A model generated the notes under the pieces. It was not told the DNA's origin. It did not search any database and worked only from the letters and a program-made list of their open reading frames with translations. DNA of 42,416 nucleotides from Streptomyces spiramenti. GTDB lineage: Bacteria; Actinomycetota; Actinomycetes; Streptomycetales; Streptomycetaceae. The stretch's first letter is position 1. Each line of letters begins with the position of its first letter. The translations under genes and the position numbers were made by a program. Below, one piece after another: positions 30,237 to 39,025 of this stretch. Location of the stretch: the NCBI RefSeq assembly GCF_012034385.1, contig NZ_JAAVJB010000019.1:1-42416 (forward strand), read 5' to 3'.

Positions 30237-31954
30237 CCATCCTCGACAGCTCACCCGAGAAGACGGGGTCGGTACCGGCCTCGCCACCCGCGCGCAAGAA
30301 GACGCCGGGCCAGATCGTCGTCAAGTGGCTCACCACCACCGACCACAAGACGATCGGCTCGATGTACCTCATCACGTCGTTCTTCTTCTTCGTCGTCGGC
30401 GGCGCGATGGCCCTCATCATGCGGGCCGAACTCGCCCGTCCGGGGACCCAGCTCGTCAGCAACGAGCAGTTCAACCAGCTGTTCACCATGCACGGCACGG
30501 TGATGCTGCTGCTCTTCGCGACGCCGCTCTTCGCCGGTTTCGCCAACTGGATCATGCCGCTGCAGATCGGTGCGCCCGACGTGGCGTTCCCGCGGCTGAA
30601 CATGCTGGCGTACTGGCTGTACCTCTTCGGCGGCCTGATCGTCGTCGGTGCCTTCTTCACCCCGCAGGGCGCGGCCAGCTTCGGCTGGTTCGCCTACTCG
30701 CCGCTCTCCAACGCGGTCCACTCGCCCGGCATGGGCGCGGACATGTGGGTGATGGGCCTGGCGCTCGGCGGCTTCGGCACGATCCTCGGCGCGGTCAACT
30801 TCATCACGACGATCATCTGCATGCGCGCGCCCGGCATGACGATGTTCCGGATGCCGATCTTCACCTGGAACGTGCTGCTGACCGGTGTGCTGGTCCTGCT
30901 GGCCTTCCCGGTGCTGGCCGCCGCCCTCTTCGGCCTCGCCGCGGACCGGATCTTCGGTGCGCACATCTTCGACTCCGCCAACGGCGGCGCGATCCTGTGG
31001 CAGCACCTGTTCTGGTTCTTCGGCCATCCCGAGGTGTACATCATCGCGCTGCCGTTCTTCGGCATCGTCTCCGAGATCATCCCGGTCTTCAGCCGCAAGC
31101 CGATCTTCGGCTACATCGGCCTGGTGGCCGCGACCATCGCCATCGCCGGCCTGTCGGTGACGGTGTGGGCGCACCACATGTACGTGACGGGCGCGGTACT
31201 GCTGCCGTTCTTCTCGTTCATGACGTTCCTGATCGCGGTACCGACCGGTGTGAAGTTCTTCAACTGGATCGGCACCATGTGGCGGGGCTCGCTGAGTTTC
31301 GAGACGCCGATGCTGTGGACGATCGGCTTCATGGTGACGTTCCTCTTCGGTGGTCTCACCGGTGTCATCCTGGCCTCGCCCCCGCTGGACTTCCACGTCT
31401 CGGACTCCTACTTCGTGGTGGCCCACTTCCACTACGTGGTCTTCGGCACGGTGGTCTTCGCGATGTTCGCCGGCTTCCACTTCTGGTGGCCGAAGTTCAC
31501 CGGGAAGATGCTGGACGAGCGGCTCGGTAAGATCACCTTCTGGACGCTGTTCGTGGGCTTCCACGGCACGTTCCTGGTGCAGCACTGGCTCGGCGCCGAG
31601 GGCATGCCCCGCCGGTACGCCGACTACCTCGCGGCCGACGGCTTCACCACGCTCAACATGATCTCGACCATCGGTTCGTTCCTGCTCGGTCTGTCGATCC
31701 TCCCGTTCTTCTACAACATCTGGAAGACCTGGAAGTACGGCGAGAAGATCGAGGTCGACGACCCCTGGGGCTACGGCCGCTCCCTGGAGTGGGCGACCTC
31801 CTGCCCGCCGCCGCGGCACAACTTCGTCACGCTGCCGCGTATCCGTTCGGAATCCCCCGCCTTCGATCTGCACCACCCGCAGATGGCCGAGCGGGACCAG
31901 CTGGAGCACCGCGGCGCCGTCGCCGGCGTGTCCCGTGAGGAGGACACCAAGTGA
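30233..31954 (+). CDS. ctaD: Cytochrome c oxidase subunit I
   Basis: Predicted 573 aa with 12 membrane segments, the catalytic subunit of aa3 oxidase. Ligand motifs: the low-spin heme a His in [14 protein letters not shown], the CuB site [10 protein letters not shown] (His with the cross-linking Tyr) and WAHHMYVTG, and the two C-terminal His of [10 protein letters not shown] for hemes a3 and a. A Lys-channel and Asp-channel type layout ([17 protein letters not shown]) is present. The start GTG 30233 overlaps the ctaC stop and the end overlaps the ctaF start; both indicate translational coupling. Length and motifs are standard. Confidence 0.97.
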   Translation: MTILDSSPEKTGSVPASPPARKKTPGQIVVKWLTTTDHKTIGSMYLITSFFFFVVGGAMALIMRAELARPGTQLVSNEQFNQLFTMHGTVMLLLFATPLFAGFANWIMPLQIGAPDVAFPRLNMLAYWLYLFGGLIVVGAFFTPQGAASFGWFAYSPLSNAVHSPGMGADMWVMGLALGGFGTILGAVNFITTIICMRAPGMTMFRMPIFTWNVLLTGVLVLLAFPVLAAALFGLAADRIFGAHIFDSANGGAILWQHLFWFFGHPEVYIIALPFFGIVSEIIPVFSRKPIFGYIGLVAATIAIAGLSVTVWAHHMYVTGAVLLPFFSFMTFLIAVPTGVKFFNWIGTMWRGSLSFETPMLWTIGFMVTFLFGGLTGVILASPPLDFHVSDSYFVVAHFHYVVFGTVVFAMFAGFHFWWPKFTGKMLDERLGKITFWTLFVGFHGTFLVQHWLGAEGMPRRYADYLAADGFTTLNMISTIGSFLLGLSILPFFYNIWKTWKYGEKIEVDDPWGYGRSLEWATSCPPPRHNFVTLPRIRSESPAFDLHHPQMAERDQLEHRGAVAGVSREEDTK

Positions 31955-32349
31955 AGATCCAGGGCCACATGTTCAACTGGCTGGCCGGCTTCATCCTGGT
32001 CGTCGCCATCGTGTACGGCGTCTGGTCCAAGGAGCCGGTCGGTACGACCGCCCTGTTCCTCTCCTTCGGCCTGAGCATCATGATCGGGTACTACCTGGTC
32101 TTCACCGCTCGCCGCGTGGACACCGGGGCGCAGGACGACAAGGACGCCGACGTCGCGGACGACGCGGGCGAGCTGGGCTTCTTCTCCCCGCACAGCTGGG
32201 CGCCGCTGGCGCTCGGCCTGGGGTGCATGTTCGCCTTCCTCGGCCCGGTCTTCGGCTGGTGGTTCCTCTTCTTCACCGCACCGCTGCTGGCCATCGGCCT
32301 GTGGTTGTGGATCTTCGAGTACTACCGGGGCGAGAACCAGACCCAGTAG
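31951..32349 (+). CDS. ctaF: Cytochrome c oxidase subunit IV, actinobacterial type
   Basis: Predicted 132 aa with about four membrane segments (roughly 8-26, 32-50, 85-102, 104-123) and an acidic cytosolic loop ([16 protein letters not shown]). It matches the actinobacterial CtaF family, a small structural subunit of the aa3 oxidase. GTG 31951 overlaps the ctaD stop (GTGA), preceded by GAGGAGG. It ends in a strong terminator, so ctaC-ctaD-ctaF is one transcription unit and ctaE is separate. Confidence 0.93.
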   Translation: MKIQGHMFNWLAGFILVVAIVYGVWSKEPVGTTALFLSFGLSIMIGYYLVFTARRVDTGAQDDKDADVADDAGELGFFSPHSWAPLALGLGCMFAFLGPVFGWWFLFFTAPLLAIGLWLWIFEYYRGENQTQ

Positions 32350-32383
32350 TACCGGGCGGCCCTCCCGGCCGCCGCGACCGCCG

Positions 32384-32426
32384 AACGGGTCGGTCCCCGG
32401 ACATCACGTCCGGGGACCGACCCGTT
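32384..32426 (+). terminator. Perfect 19-bp hairpin after ctaCDF
   Basis: Arms 32384-32402 and 32408-32426 with a 5-nt loop, 35 nt past the ctaF stop, followed by a T. Confidence 0.85.
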
Positions 32427-32435
32427 TGCACGCGC

Positions 32436-32466
32436 TCGACAGGCTGATGGCGGATATTCTTCATAT
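32436..32466 (+). promoter_or_regulatory. AT-rich promoter of the L,D-transpeptidase gene
   Basis: TCGACA (32436-32441) and an unusually AT-rich stretch 32453-32469 (TATTCT, CATATT) directly before the ATG at 32470. It is the most AT-rich segment of the window; the exact -10 is uncertain. No SD is present. Confidence 0.45.
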
Positions 32467-32469
32467 TTT

Positions 32470-33810
32470 ATGACCATGAGTCACGGGAATGTCGTCACCG
32501 ACGGGCACCCCGCCCCGGCCGCCTCCGGCGGTCGCGCGGCCGGTCCGCCCCGCGCGGCAGCCCGGCGTCGTCTGACGCTCGGCTGCGCCCTGATACTCGC
32601 CCCTCTGATGATCGGCCTCGCCGGCTGCTCCGGCGGCCCCGAGCCCCCGAGGTCGACCGGTCCCTACGACGCCGCCGCGGACGTCTCCTTCGGCCCGGCG
32701 GAGGGTCCCGAGCAGGCGGCGGTCGACCCCGCCGACCCGCTCCGGGTCACCGCCACCTCCGAGGAGTCCCGCATCACCGACGTCACCGCCGTCGACGCGG
32801 CGGGACGCACCGTCACCGGCGAACTGACGGCCGACGGCGGGGCGTGGACCAGCACCACGCCACTGGCCGCCGGTATCGAGTACACCGTCGAGGTGGCGAC
32901 CGAGAACCGCGACGGCCACCCCGGGCGCCGCACCCACGTCTTCACCACCAAGGACGCGGACTCGACCGCGCTGGAGATCACCTTCGGCCCCGAGGCCGGC
33001 ACCTACGGCGTCGGCCAGCCGGTGATCGCCGAGCTCAGCGAGGAGGTCGAGAGCCGCGAGGCGCGCGCGGTCGTCGAACGGCTGCTGACGGTCGAGTCCG
33101 AACCCGCGACCGAGGGCACCTGGCACTGGGCCGACGGCGCCACGATGCACTACCGCCCGGCGGAGTACTGGCCGGCCAACGCCACCGTCCGGGTGAGTTC
33201 CGAACTCGCGGGAGTGCACGTCCAGGACGGGTTGCGCGGCGCCGAGAGCGAGCCGCTGACCATCCGTACGGGTGACCGGGTGGAGGCGATCGCCGACATC
33301 GGCACCCTCACCATGACCGTCACCAGCAACGGCGAGGTCGTCCGCACCATGCCGATGACCACCGGCAAGGAGGGCTTCCGGACCCGCGAGGGCAAGAAGG
33401 TCATCCTCGGCAAGGAACAGCACGTCCGGATGAACGGCAGCAGCATCGGCATCGCCCAGGGGAGCTCCGAGTACTACGACCTCGACGTCTACTGGGCCGC
33501 CCGGCTGACGTGGAGCGGCGAGTACGTCCACGGCGCGCCCTGGTCGGTCGGGTCCCACGGCGCGCAGAACGTCAGCCACGGCTGCACCGGTCTCAGCACG
33601 GAGAACGCCCGCTGGTTCTTCGAGTTCGCCAAGGTGGGCGACATCGTCGAGCACGTCAACGGCTACGGCAACGACATGGACCTGTTCGGCAACGGGTTCG
33701 GCGACTGGAACATGTCCTGGGACGACTGGCGCCAGGGGAGCGCGCTCCACGGCGACGCCGAGGCGAAGCCGGAACCGGGCGACAGCGGCCGGCTGCGTCC
33801 CTCCTTGTGA
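32470..33810 (+). CDS. L,D-transpeptidase lipoprotein (YkuD) with Ig-like domains
   Basis: Predicted 446 aa, exported and lipid-anchored. A lipobox GLAGC puts the lipidated Cys at C53 after a twin-Arg-containing basic n-region. Two Ig-like domains (about 65-165 and 166-270, DUF/BIG type as in Ldt enzymes) precede the YkuD catalytic domain (about 275-400), whose motif is GSHGAQNVSHGCTGLS with the catalytic Cys and His. It should form 3-3 peptidoglycan crosslinks. The start is ATG 32470; a second ATG at 32476 is also possible. It interrupts the cytochrome oxidase genes, an arrangement I believe to be conserved in streptomycetes but unexplained. Confidence 0.93.
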   Translation: MTMSHGNVVTDGHPAPAASGGRAAGPPRAAARRRLTLGCALILAPLMIGLAGCSGGPEPPRSTGPYDAAADVSFGPAEGPEQAAVDPADPLRVTATSEESRITDVTAVDAAGRTVTGELTADGGAWTSTTPLAAGIEYTVEVATENRDGHPGRRTHVFTTKDADSTALEITFGPEAGTYGVGQPVIAELSEEVESREARAVVERLLTVESEPATEGTWHWADGATMHYRPAEYWPANATVRVSSELAGVHVQDGLRGAESEPLTIRTGDRVEAIADIGTLTMTVTSNGEVVRTMPMTTGKEGFRTREGKKVILGKEQHVRMNGSSIGIAQGSSEYYDLDVYWAARLTWSGEYVHGAPWSVGSHGAQNVSHGCTGLSTENARWFFEFAKVGDIVEHVNGYGNDMDLFGNGFGDWNMSWDDWRQGSALHGDAEAKPEPGDSGRLRPSL

Positions 33811-33838
33811 GCCGGCGTCCCGGGCGTCGCCCGGAACG

Positions 33839-33887
33839 ACGACGCCGCCGCCCGGGCCCCCTCACGGGGGACGGACGGCGGCGTCGT
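33839..33887. terminator. Hairpin between the L,D-transpeptidase and receiver genes
   Basis: Perfect 12-bp outer arms (33839-33850 with 33876-33887) enclosing a CCCC/GGGG inner pairing, between convergent stops at 33810 and 33903. Confidence 0.65.
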
Positions 33888-33902
33888 GGTGCGAGGCCGG
33901 GA

Positions 33903-34304
33903 CTACACCGTGGCGGGCAGTCGGCGCCGCAGCACCTCGGCCAGCCCGTGAGCCACCTCGGCCGGGTCCAGCGGGTGCGGCACGGCGGCCTCGGCGCGGC
34001 TCCAGGTCGCCAGCCAGGCGTCCTGCGGCCGGCCGATCAGCAGCAGCACCGGCGGGCAGTCGAAGATCTCGTCCTTGATCTGCCGGCAGACGCCCATGCC
34101 GCCGGCGGGCGCGGTCTCGCCGTCCAGCACGCAGGCGTCGATGCCGCCCTCCTCCAACAGGGTGAGCAGCGCCGGCAGTGTCGCGCACTCCACGTACTCG
34201 ACCGGCGGGACGTCCGAGGCGGGCCGCCGCCCCGCCGACATCCGGACCTCCTCGCGGGTGTTCACGTTGTCGCTGTAGACCAGCACCGTGGCGGTGCGCT
34301 GCAT
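33903..34304 (-). CDS. Single-domain degenerate receiver (pseudo-response-regulator)
   Basis: Predicted 133 aa, CheY-like fold without output domain. VLVYSDNVNTREEV aligns with the first strand and acidic pocket (only one Asp), ACVLDGETAPAGG supplies a candidate phospho-acceptor Asp, but the conserved Thr/Ser on strand 4 is replaced (LLLIGRPQD) and the conserved Lys before Pro is His (AVPHPLDP). So phosphorelay signalling in the normal way is unlikely. The start ATG 34304 has GAGGAGG 4-5 nt upstream. It sits between the L,D-transpeptidase and ctaE, on the opposite strand to both. It might be a protein-binding regulator for the neighbouring genes; this is only inference. Confidence 0.75.
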   Translation of the reverse strand: MQRTATVLVYSDNVNTREEVRMSAGRRPASDVPPVEYVECATLPALLTLLEEGGIDACVLDGETAPAGGMGVCRQIKDEIFDCPPVLLLIGRPQDAWLATWSRAEAAVPHPLDPAEVAHGLAEVLRRRLPATV

Positions 34305-34498
34305 CCGTCCTCCTCGATGGAATGCCCGAGCCCGCCGGTGCGGACGCCGCTGGCCGGATCGTACTCCGTCGGTGCCCGCGAGCGGCAGGGGAAGGGCGCG
34401 GACGGGTGCCGCCGGGGCACTTCGGGGCCCTCCGGGGAGGCGCACATCTGCCCGGACACACCGAACAGGACCCCCGGGGGTGAGTGCGGGATAAGCGA

Positions 34499-34513
34499 CC
34501 GACATAATGTCGG
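34499..34513. promoter_or_regulatory. 15-bp perfect palindrome covering the ctaE start codon
   Basis: CCGACAT-A-ATGTCGG: the ATG of ctaE at 34507 is inside the right arm. No SD is seen close upstream. It may be an operator or a translation-controlling element. Confidence 0.45.
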
Positions 34514-35130
34514 GCGTGGCGACAGCAACAGCAGAAGCAGAAACCGGGCACGCGCATCACTCGGTCAACCGGCCGAACCTCACGAGCGTCGGCACAGTCA
34601 TCTGGCTGAGCTCCGAGCTGATGTTCTTCGCGGCCCTCTTCGCGATGTACTTCACCCTGCGATCGGTGATGGGCAGCGAGTACTGGCAGTCCCAGGCGGA
34701 CCTGCTGAACGTGCCGTACGCCCTGACGATCACCACGATCCTGGTGCTCTCCTCGCTCACCTGTCAGTTCGGCGTCTTCGCCGCCGAACGCGGTGACGTG
34801 AAGCGGCTCCGGATGTGGTTCGCGATCACCTTCGTCATGGGGTCGGTCTTCATCGGCGGCCAGGTGGCCGAGTACGTGGAACTGGTCGCGCACGAGGGCA
34901 TCACGCTCTCGTCCGACCCGTACGGCTCGGTGTTCTACCTCACGACCGGTTTCCACGGTCTGCACGTGCTGGGGGGCCTCATCGCCTTCCTGCTGGTGCT
35001 GGCCAGGACCTTCATGGCCCGGCGCTTCACGCACGAGCAGGCGACGGCGGCAATCGTGACGTCGTACTACTGGCACTTCGTGGACGTCGTCTGGATCGGC
35101 CTGTTCATCACGATCTACATCATCAAGTAG
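34507..35130 (+). CDS. ctaE: Cytochrome c oxidase subunit III
   Basis: Predicted 207 aa with five membrane segments (for example [76 protein letters not shown]). [18 protein letters not shown] (here [14 protein letters not shown]) and [10 protein letters not shown] are subunit III signatures; it belongs to the short actinobacterial type. It stabilises subunit I of aa3 oxidase. The start ATG 34507 fits the family N-terminus. qcrC follows after 84 nt, so ctaE leads a ctaE-qcrC-qcrA-qcrB unit, separately from ctaCDF. Confidence 0.95.
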   Translation: MSGVATATAEAETGHAHHSVNRPNLTSVGTVIWLSSELMFFAALFAMYFTLRSVMGSEYWQSQADLLNVPYALTITTILVLSSLTCQFGVFAAERGDVKRLRMWFAITFVMGSVFIGGQVAEYVELVAHEGITLSSDPYGSVFYLTTGFHGLHVLGGLIAFLLVLARTFMARRFTHEQATAAIVTSYYWHFVDVVWIGLFITIYIIK

Positions 35131-35214
35131 CACGCAACGCAGTGACCGCGCCGGTCCGTCCGGCCGCGCACGACCCACGTACCGACGCAGAAGATCCTGA
35201 CACCGGGGTAATCC

Positions 35215-36024
35215 GTGAAAAAGCTCTCCGCACGACGGCGCCATCCGCTGGCGGCGCTCGTCGTCCTCCTTTTTGCGCTGGCGACCACAGGGGGGCTGTA
35301 CACCGCGCTCGCTCCCGCGGGCGAGGCCAAGGCCGAGGCCTCGGACAGCTCGCTGGCGATCGAAGAGGGCAAGAAGCTCTACGCCGTCGGCTGCTCCAGC
35401 TGCCATGGACTCGGCGGTCAGGGCGGCAGCGACGGCCCGAGCCTTGTCGGTGTCGGTGCCGCGGCGGTGGACTTCCAGGTCGCCACCGGCCGCATGCCGA
35501 TGGCCGCCGAGGGCCCCCAGGCGCCCAAGAAGCCCAAGGACTACTCGCCCGAGGAGACCGCCCAGCTGGCGGCCTACATCGCCACCTTCGGGCCGGGGCC
35601 GGCCATCCCCGAGTCGTCCGCGTACAACCCGGCGGACGGTGACTCCGCCAAGGGCGGGGAGCTGTTCCGCACCAACTGCGCGCAGTGCCACAACTTCACC
35701 GGTCAGGGCGGCGCCCTGACCCACGGCAAGTACGCGCCGAACCTTCAGGACGTCGAGCCCCGCCACATCTACGAGGCGATGCTCACCGGGCCGCAGGCCA
35801 TGCCGAGCTTCCCCGACTCCGTGCTGCCGCCGGACCAGAAGCGCGACATCATCGCCTGGCTGGACGCCGTCAACACCTCGGAGTCCCCCAACGAGGGTGG
35901 TTTCACGCTCGGTGGTTTCGGTCCGGTCAGTGAGGGTCTCTACGCCTGGACGTTCGGGATCGGCGTGCTCGTCGCCGCGGCTGTGTGGATCGCAGCCCAC
36001 ACGGCAAAGGCCAGGAAGTCATGA
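35215..36024 (+). CDS. qcrC: Diheme cytochrome c subunit of the bc1 complex
   Basis: Predicted 269 aa. An N-terminal membrane anchor (residues about 11-34), two cytochrome c domains with heme motifs CSSCH and CAQCH, axial Met candidates (GRMPM, AMPSF), and a C-terminal membrane helix (LYAWTFGIGVLVAAAVWIA). The fusion of two c domains replaces soluble cytochrome c and passes electrons straight to CuA of CtaC within the actinobacterial supercomplex. The start GTG 35215. The stop overlaps the qcrA start (ATGA). Confidence 0.96.
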   Translation: MKKLSARRRHPLAALVVLLFALATTGGLYTALAPAGEAKAEASDSSLAIEEGKKLYAVGCSSCHGLGGQGGSDGPSLVGVGAAAVDFQVATGRMPMAAEGPQAPKKPKDYSPEETAQLAAYIATFGPGPAIPESSAYNPADGDSAKGGELFRTNCAQCHNFTGQGGALTHGKYAPNLQDVEPRHIYEAMLTGPQAMPSFPDSVLPPDQKRDIIAWLDAVNTSESPNEGGFTLGGFGPVSEGLYAWTFGIGVLVAAAVWIAAHTAKARKS

Positions 36025-37088
36025 GTAGCGAGACTGGATCATCTAAAGACGTGTCAGAGGAACACCTGCCTCACAAGCAGGACCCCGGCGCGGTGACTGT
36101 GGCGGACGACCCGTTCGCGGACCCGGGCCTCCCGGCACACGAGCCCCGCAAGCAGGACATCGACGAGCGTGCCGCCAAGCGGTCGGAGCGCGTGGTCACG
36201 CTGCTCTTCGCGCTGTCGTCGCTGGCCACGGTGGGCTTCATCGTGTCCTACCTGCTCATCCCGATCGACAAGATCGTCTACATCTGGCCGTTCGGCCACG
36301 TGAGCGGACTCAACTTCGCTCTCGGCTGGACGCTGGGCCTGGCCCTGTTCTGCATCGGCGCCGGCGCGGTCCACTGGGCCCGCACGCTGATGTCGGACGA
36401 GGAGGTCCCGGACGAGCGCCACCCGGTCGCTGCCTCCCCCGAGGTGAAGGCGCAGGTCCTGGAGGACTTCCGCGCCGGCACCCAGGAGTCCGGCATCGGG
36501 TTCGGCCGCCGGAAGATGATGCGCAACTCGCTCCTCGGCGCGATGGCCCTGGTGCCGCTCTCCGGAGTGGTGCTGCTGCGCGACCTCGGCCCCGCCCCGG
36601 GCGACAAGCTCTTCCACACCAAGTGGGCGGCGGGCAAGCGGATCGTCAACGAGAACACCGGGCTGCCGCTGCGGCCGGAGGACATCACGGTCGGGTCGCT
36701 GACCCAGGCCATGCCCGAGGGCATGGACCTGCACGACCACGACTTCCACTCGGAGATCGCGAAGGCCGCCGTCATGCTGGTCCGGCTGGAGCCGGCCGAC
36801 ATCAAGGACGAGCAGTCCGCGGACTGGGGTCACGAGGGCATCCTCTGCTTCTCGAAGATCTGCACGCACATCGGTTGCCCGGCGACGCTCTACGAGCGCC
36901 AGACCCACCACGCGCTGTGCCCCTGCCACCAGTCGACGTTCGACCTCTCCGACGGTGCGCGGGTGCTCTTCGGCCCGGCGGGCCACCCCCTGCCGCAGCT
37001 GCGGATCACGACCAATGACGACGGCGAACTGGTCGCCATGGGCGACTTCGCCGAGCCGCCCGGCCCGAGTTTCTGGGAGCGTGGATGA
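36021..37088 (+). CDS. qcrA: Rieske iron-sulfur subunit of the bc1 complex
   Basis: Predicted 355 aa. A long acidic N-terminal region is followed by three membrane segments (about 62-81, 100-123, 180-196), characteristic of actinobacterial QcrA. The C-terminal Rieske domain has CTHIGC and CPCHQSTFD, with two Cys and two His for the [2Fe-2S] cluster. KMMRNSLLGAMALVPLSG resembles a Tat-dependent translocation signal before the last helix. ATG 36021 overlaps the qcrC stop; the end overlaps qcrB by 4 nt. Confidence 0.96.
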   Translation: MSSETGSSKDVSEEHLPHKQDPGAVTVADDPFADPGLPAHEPRKQDIDERAAKRSERVVTLLFALSSLATVGFIVSYLLIPIDKIVYIWPFGHVSGLNFALGWTLGLALFCIGAGAVHWARTLMSDEEVPDERHPVAASPEVKAQVLEDFRAGTQESGIGFGRRKMMRNSLLGAMALVPLSGVVLLRDLGPAPGDKLFHTKWAAGKRIVNENTGLPLRPEDITVGSLTQAMPEGMDLHDHDFHSEIAKAAVMLVRLEPADIKDEQSADWGHEGILCFSKICTHIGCPATLYERQTHHALCPCHQSTFDLSDGARVLFGPAGHPLPQLRITTNDDGELVAMGDFAEPPGPSFWERG

Positions 37089-38737
37089 GTACGGCAACGG
37101 ACGCGCCGAAGAGCGCGCCGCGACGCGGGGGCAAAGCCCCGGCGGGCGAGCGCGTCGCGGACTGGGCCGACGGGCGGGTGGGCATCTACAGCCTCGCCAA
37201 GGCCAACATGCGCAAGATCTTCCCCGACCACTGGTCGTTCCTGCTGGGTGAGATCTGCCTCTACGCCTTCACCATCTTGATCCTCACGGGTGTCTACCTG
37301 ACGCTCTTCTTCGTGCCGAGCATGGCCGAGGTCGAGTACGACGGCTCCTACATCCCGATGCAGGGTGTCCTGATGTCGGAGGCGTACGCCTCCACGCTGG
37401 ACATCAGCTTCGACGTCCGCGGCGGACTCCTCATGCGGGAGATCCACCACTGGGCGGCGCTGATCTTCGTCGTGGCGATCTTCTTCCACATGATGCGGGT
37501 GTTCTTCACCGGCGCCTTCCGGAAGCCGCGCGAGATCAACTGGCTGTTCGGCTTCCTGCTGCTGCTGCTGGCGATGGGTACCGGTCTGACCGGCTACTCC
37601 CTCCCGGACGACCTGCTCTCCGGTACCGGTGTCCGCTTCATGGAAGGCGCCGTGCTCGCGGTGCCGGTGGTCGGGACCTGGCTCCAGATGTTCCTGTTCG
37701 GGGGCGAGTTCCCCGGCTACGACATCATCCCCAGGTTCTTCGTGGTGCACGTGCTGCTGCTGCCGGGGCTGATGGTCGGCCTCATCGTGGCGCACCTGAT
37801 CCTGATCGTGTTCCACAAGCACACCCACTTCGCCGGCCCCGGCCGGACCAACGGCAACGTCGTAGGCATGCCGCTCTTCCCGGTCTACGCGGCGAAGGCC
37901 GGTGGCTTCTTCTTCCTGGTCTTCGGCCTCATCGCGATGATCGCGGCCACCACCAGCATCAACCCCGTGTGGGTGCTGGGGCCGTATCGACCGGACCAGG
38001 TGTCGACCAACGCGCAACCCGACTGGTACATGGGCTTCTCCGAAGGACTGGTCCGGCTCATGCCGGCCTGGGAGATCGTCCTGTTCGACAGCTACACCGT
38101 GAACCTGGGTCTGCTGACGCCGCTGGTCGTCCTTCCGCTGATGCTCGGCGCGCTCGCGCTGTACCCGTTCTTCGAGAGCTGGGTCACCAAGGACCAGCGC
38201 GAGCACCACATCGCGGAGCGCCCGCGCAACGCCCCGACCCGCACCGCCTTCGGTGTGGCGTGGCTGAGCTGGTACTTCATCGCGCTCGTCGCCGGCGGCA
38301 ACGACCTCTGGGCGATCAACTTCGGCCTGTCGATCAACTCGATCACCTACTTCGGCCGCGTGGCGTTCTTCGTCGTGCCCGTGGTGGTGTTCATCATCGT
38401 CCGGCGGATCTGCCTGGGGCTCCAGCGTCGTGACCGCGACAAGGTGCTGCACGGTCGCGAGACCGGCATCATCAAGCGGCTCCCGCACGGCGAGTTCGTG
38501 GAGGTGCACGAGCCGCTCTCGCAGGCGAAGCTCTACGCCCTCACCTCGCACGATCAGCAGCAGCCCGCGCAGCTGCCGGCCGCGACCGACGCCAACGGCG
38601 TCACCCGCAAGGTCGGTGTCGTGGAGAAGGTGCGCGTGCGCATCAGCCGCAGCTACTTCGGTGACAGCGGCCAGGTGGCCAAGCCGACCGCCGAGGAGTA
38701 CCGGGAGATCACCAGCGGCGAGGGTCACCACCACTGA
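37085..38737 (+). CDS. qcrB: Cytochrome b subunit of the bc1 complex
   Basis: Predicted 550 aa. Nine-helix region with heme b His pairs: HHWAALIFVVAIFFHMM in the second helix and HVLLLPGLMVGLIVAHLILIVFHKH in the fourth. The PDWYMGF variant (QPDWYMGFSEG) stands in for the quinol-site PEWY motif, as usual in this group. A C-terminal extension of about 130 residues is soluble and basic/acidic, typical of actinobacterial QcrB. ATG 37085 overlaps the qcrA stop. A strong terminator follows. This subunit contains the quinol oxidation site targeted by QcrB inhibitors in mycobacteria. Confidence 0.96.
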   Translation: MSTATDAPKSAPRRGGKAPAGERVADWADGRVGIYSLAKANMRKIFPDHWSFLLGEICLYAFTILILTGVYLTLFFVPSMAEVEYDGSYIPMQGVLMSEAYASTLDISFDVRGGLLMREIHHWAALIFVVAIFFHMMRVFFTGAFRKPREINWLFGFLLLLLAMGTGLTGYSLPDDLLSGTGVRFMEGAVLAVPVVGTWLQMFLFGGEFPGYDIIPRFFVVHVLLLPGLMVGLIVAHLILIVFHKHTHFAGPGRTNGNVVGMPLFPVYAAKAGGFFFLVFGLIAMIAATTSINPVWVLGPYRPDQVSTNAQPDWYMGFSEGLVRLMPAWEIVLFDSYTVNLGLLTPLVVLPLMLGALALYPFFESWVTKDQREHHIAERPRNAPTRTAFGVAWLSWYFIALVAGGNDLWAINFGLSINSITYFGRVAFFVVPVVVFIIVRRICLGLQRRDRDKVLHGRETGIIKRLPHGEFVEVHEPLSQAKLYALTSHDQQQPAQLPAATDANGVTRKVGVVEKVRVRISRSYFGDSGQVAKPTAEEYREITSGEGHHH

Positions 38738-38781
38738 CCCACCCGTGCCCGACCGGCACACTCCGCGCGGTGAGCGACCGC

Positions 38782-38820
38782 GGCGACGGCCCCGTCCGAT
38801 GATCGGACGGGGCCGTCGCC
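38782..38820 (+). terminator. Perfect 18-bp hairpin after qcrB
   Basis: Arms 38782-38799 and 38803-38820 with a 3-nt loop, 44 nt after the stop at 38737. Confidence 0.85.
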
Positions 38821-38837
38821 ATGCCCCCGCGCGCCGC

Positions 38838-38924
38838 TAGGCTGGCGCTCCCGGCCCCACCGCCGGACACGCGGCAGCCGGCCCGCGGCGGCGCCGCCGA
38901 TCACGTAACCTCCCTCCCACGTGA
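38838..38924 (+). promoter_or_regulatory. trpD upstream region: TAGGCT hexamer and TCACGT-N12-ACGTGA repeat
   Basis: A TAGGCT hexamer is at 38838-38843. An inverted repeat with 6-bp arms (38901-38906 and 38919-38924) surrounds a second possible -10, TAACCT (38906-38911). No leader peptide with Trp codons or attenuator-like structure was seen. Nothing else is found up to the trpD start. Confidence 0.35.
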
Positions 38925-39025
38925 CGGACGCACGGCACGGTTCGCCCGCGTCCCCACGCACCGAGCCACGCCGCCGGTACCCCGCCTGCGGTGATCCACC
39001 AGCGGCACGACACCTGGAGCCGACC

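Noticed and set aside
34499..34513. ctaE palindrome as Rex or DevR/OsdR site
   Set aside because: The sequence does not match the TGTGA-type Rex box or the GGGAC-type DevR box, so no known regulator is assigned.
38921..39025. Longer trpD start or leader peptide for attenuation
   Set aside because: The added residues contain no Trp codons and are not family-like; no alternative hairpins typical of attenuators were seen.
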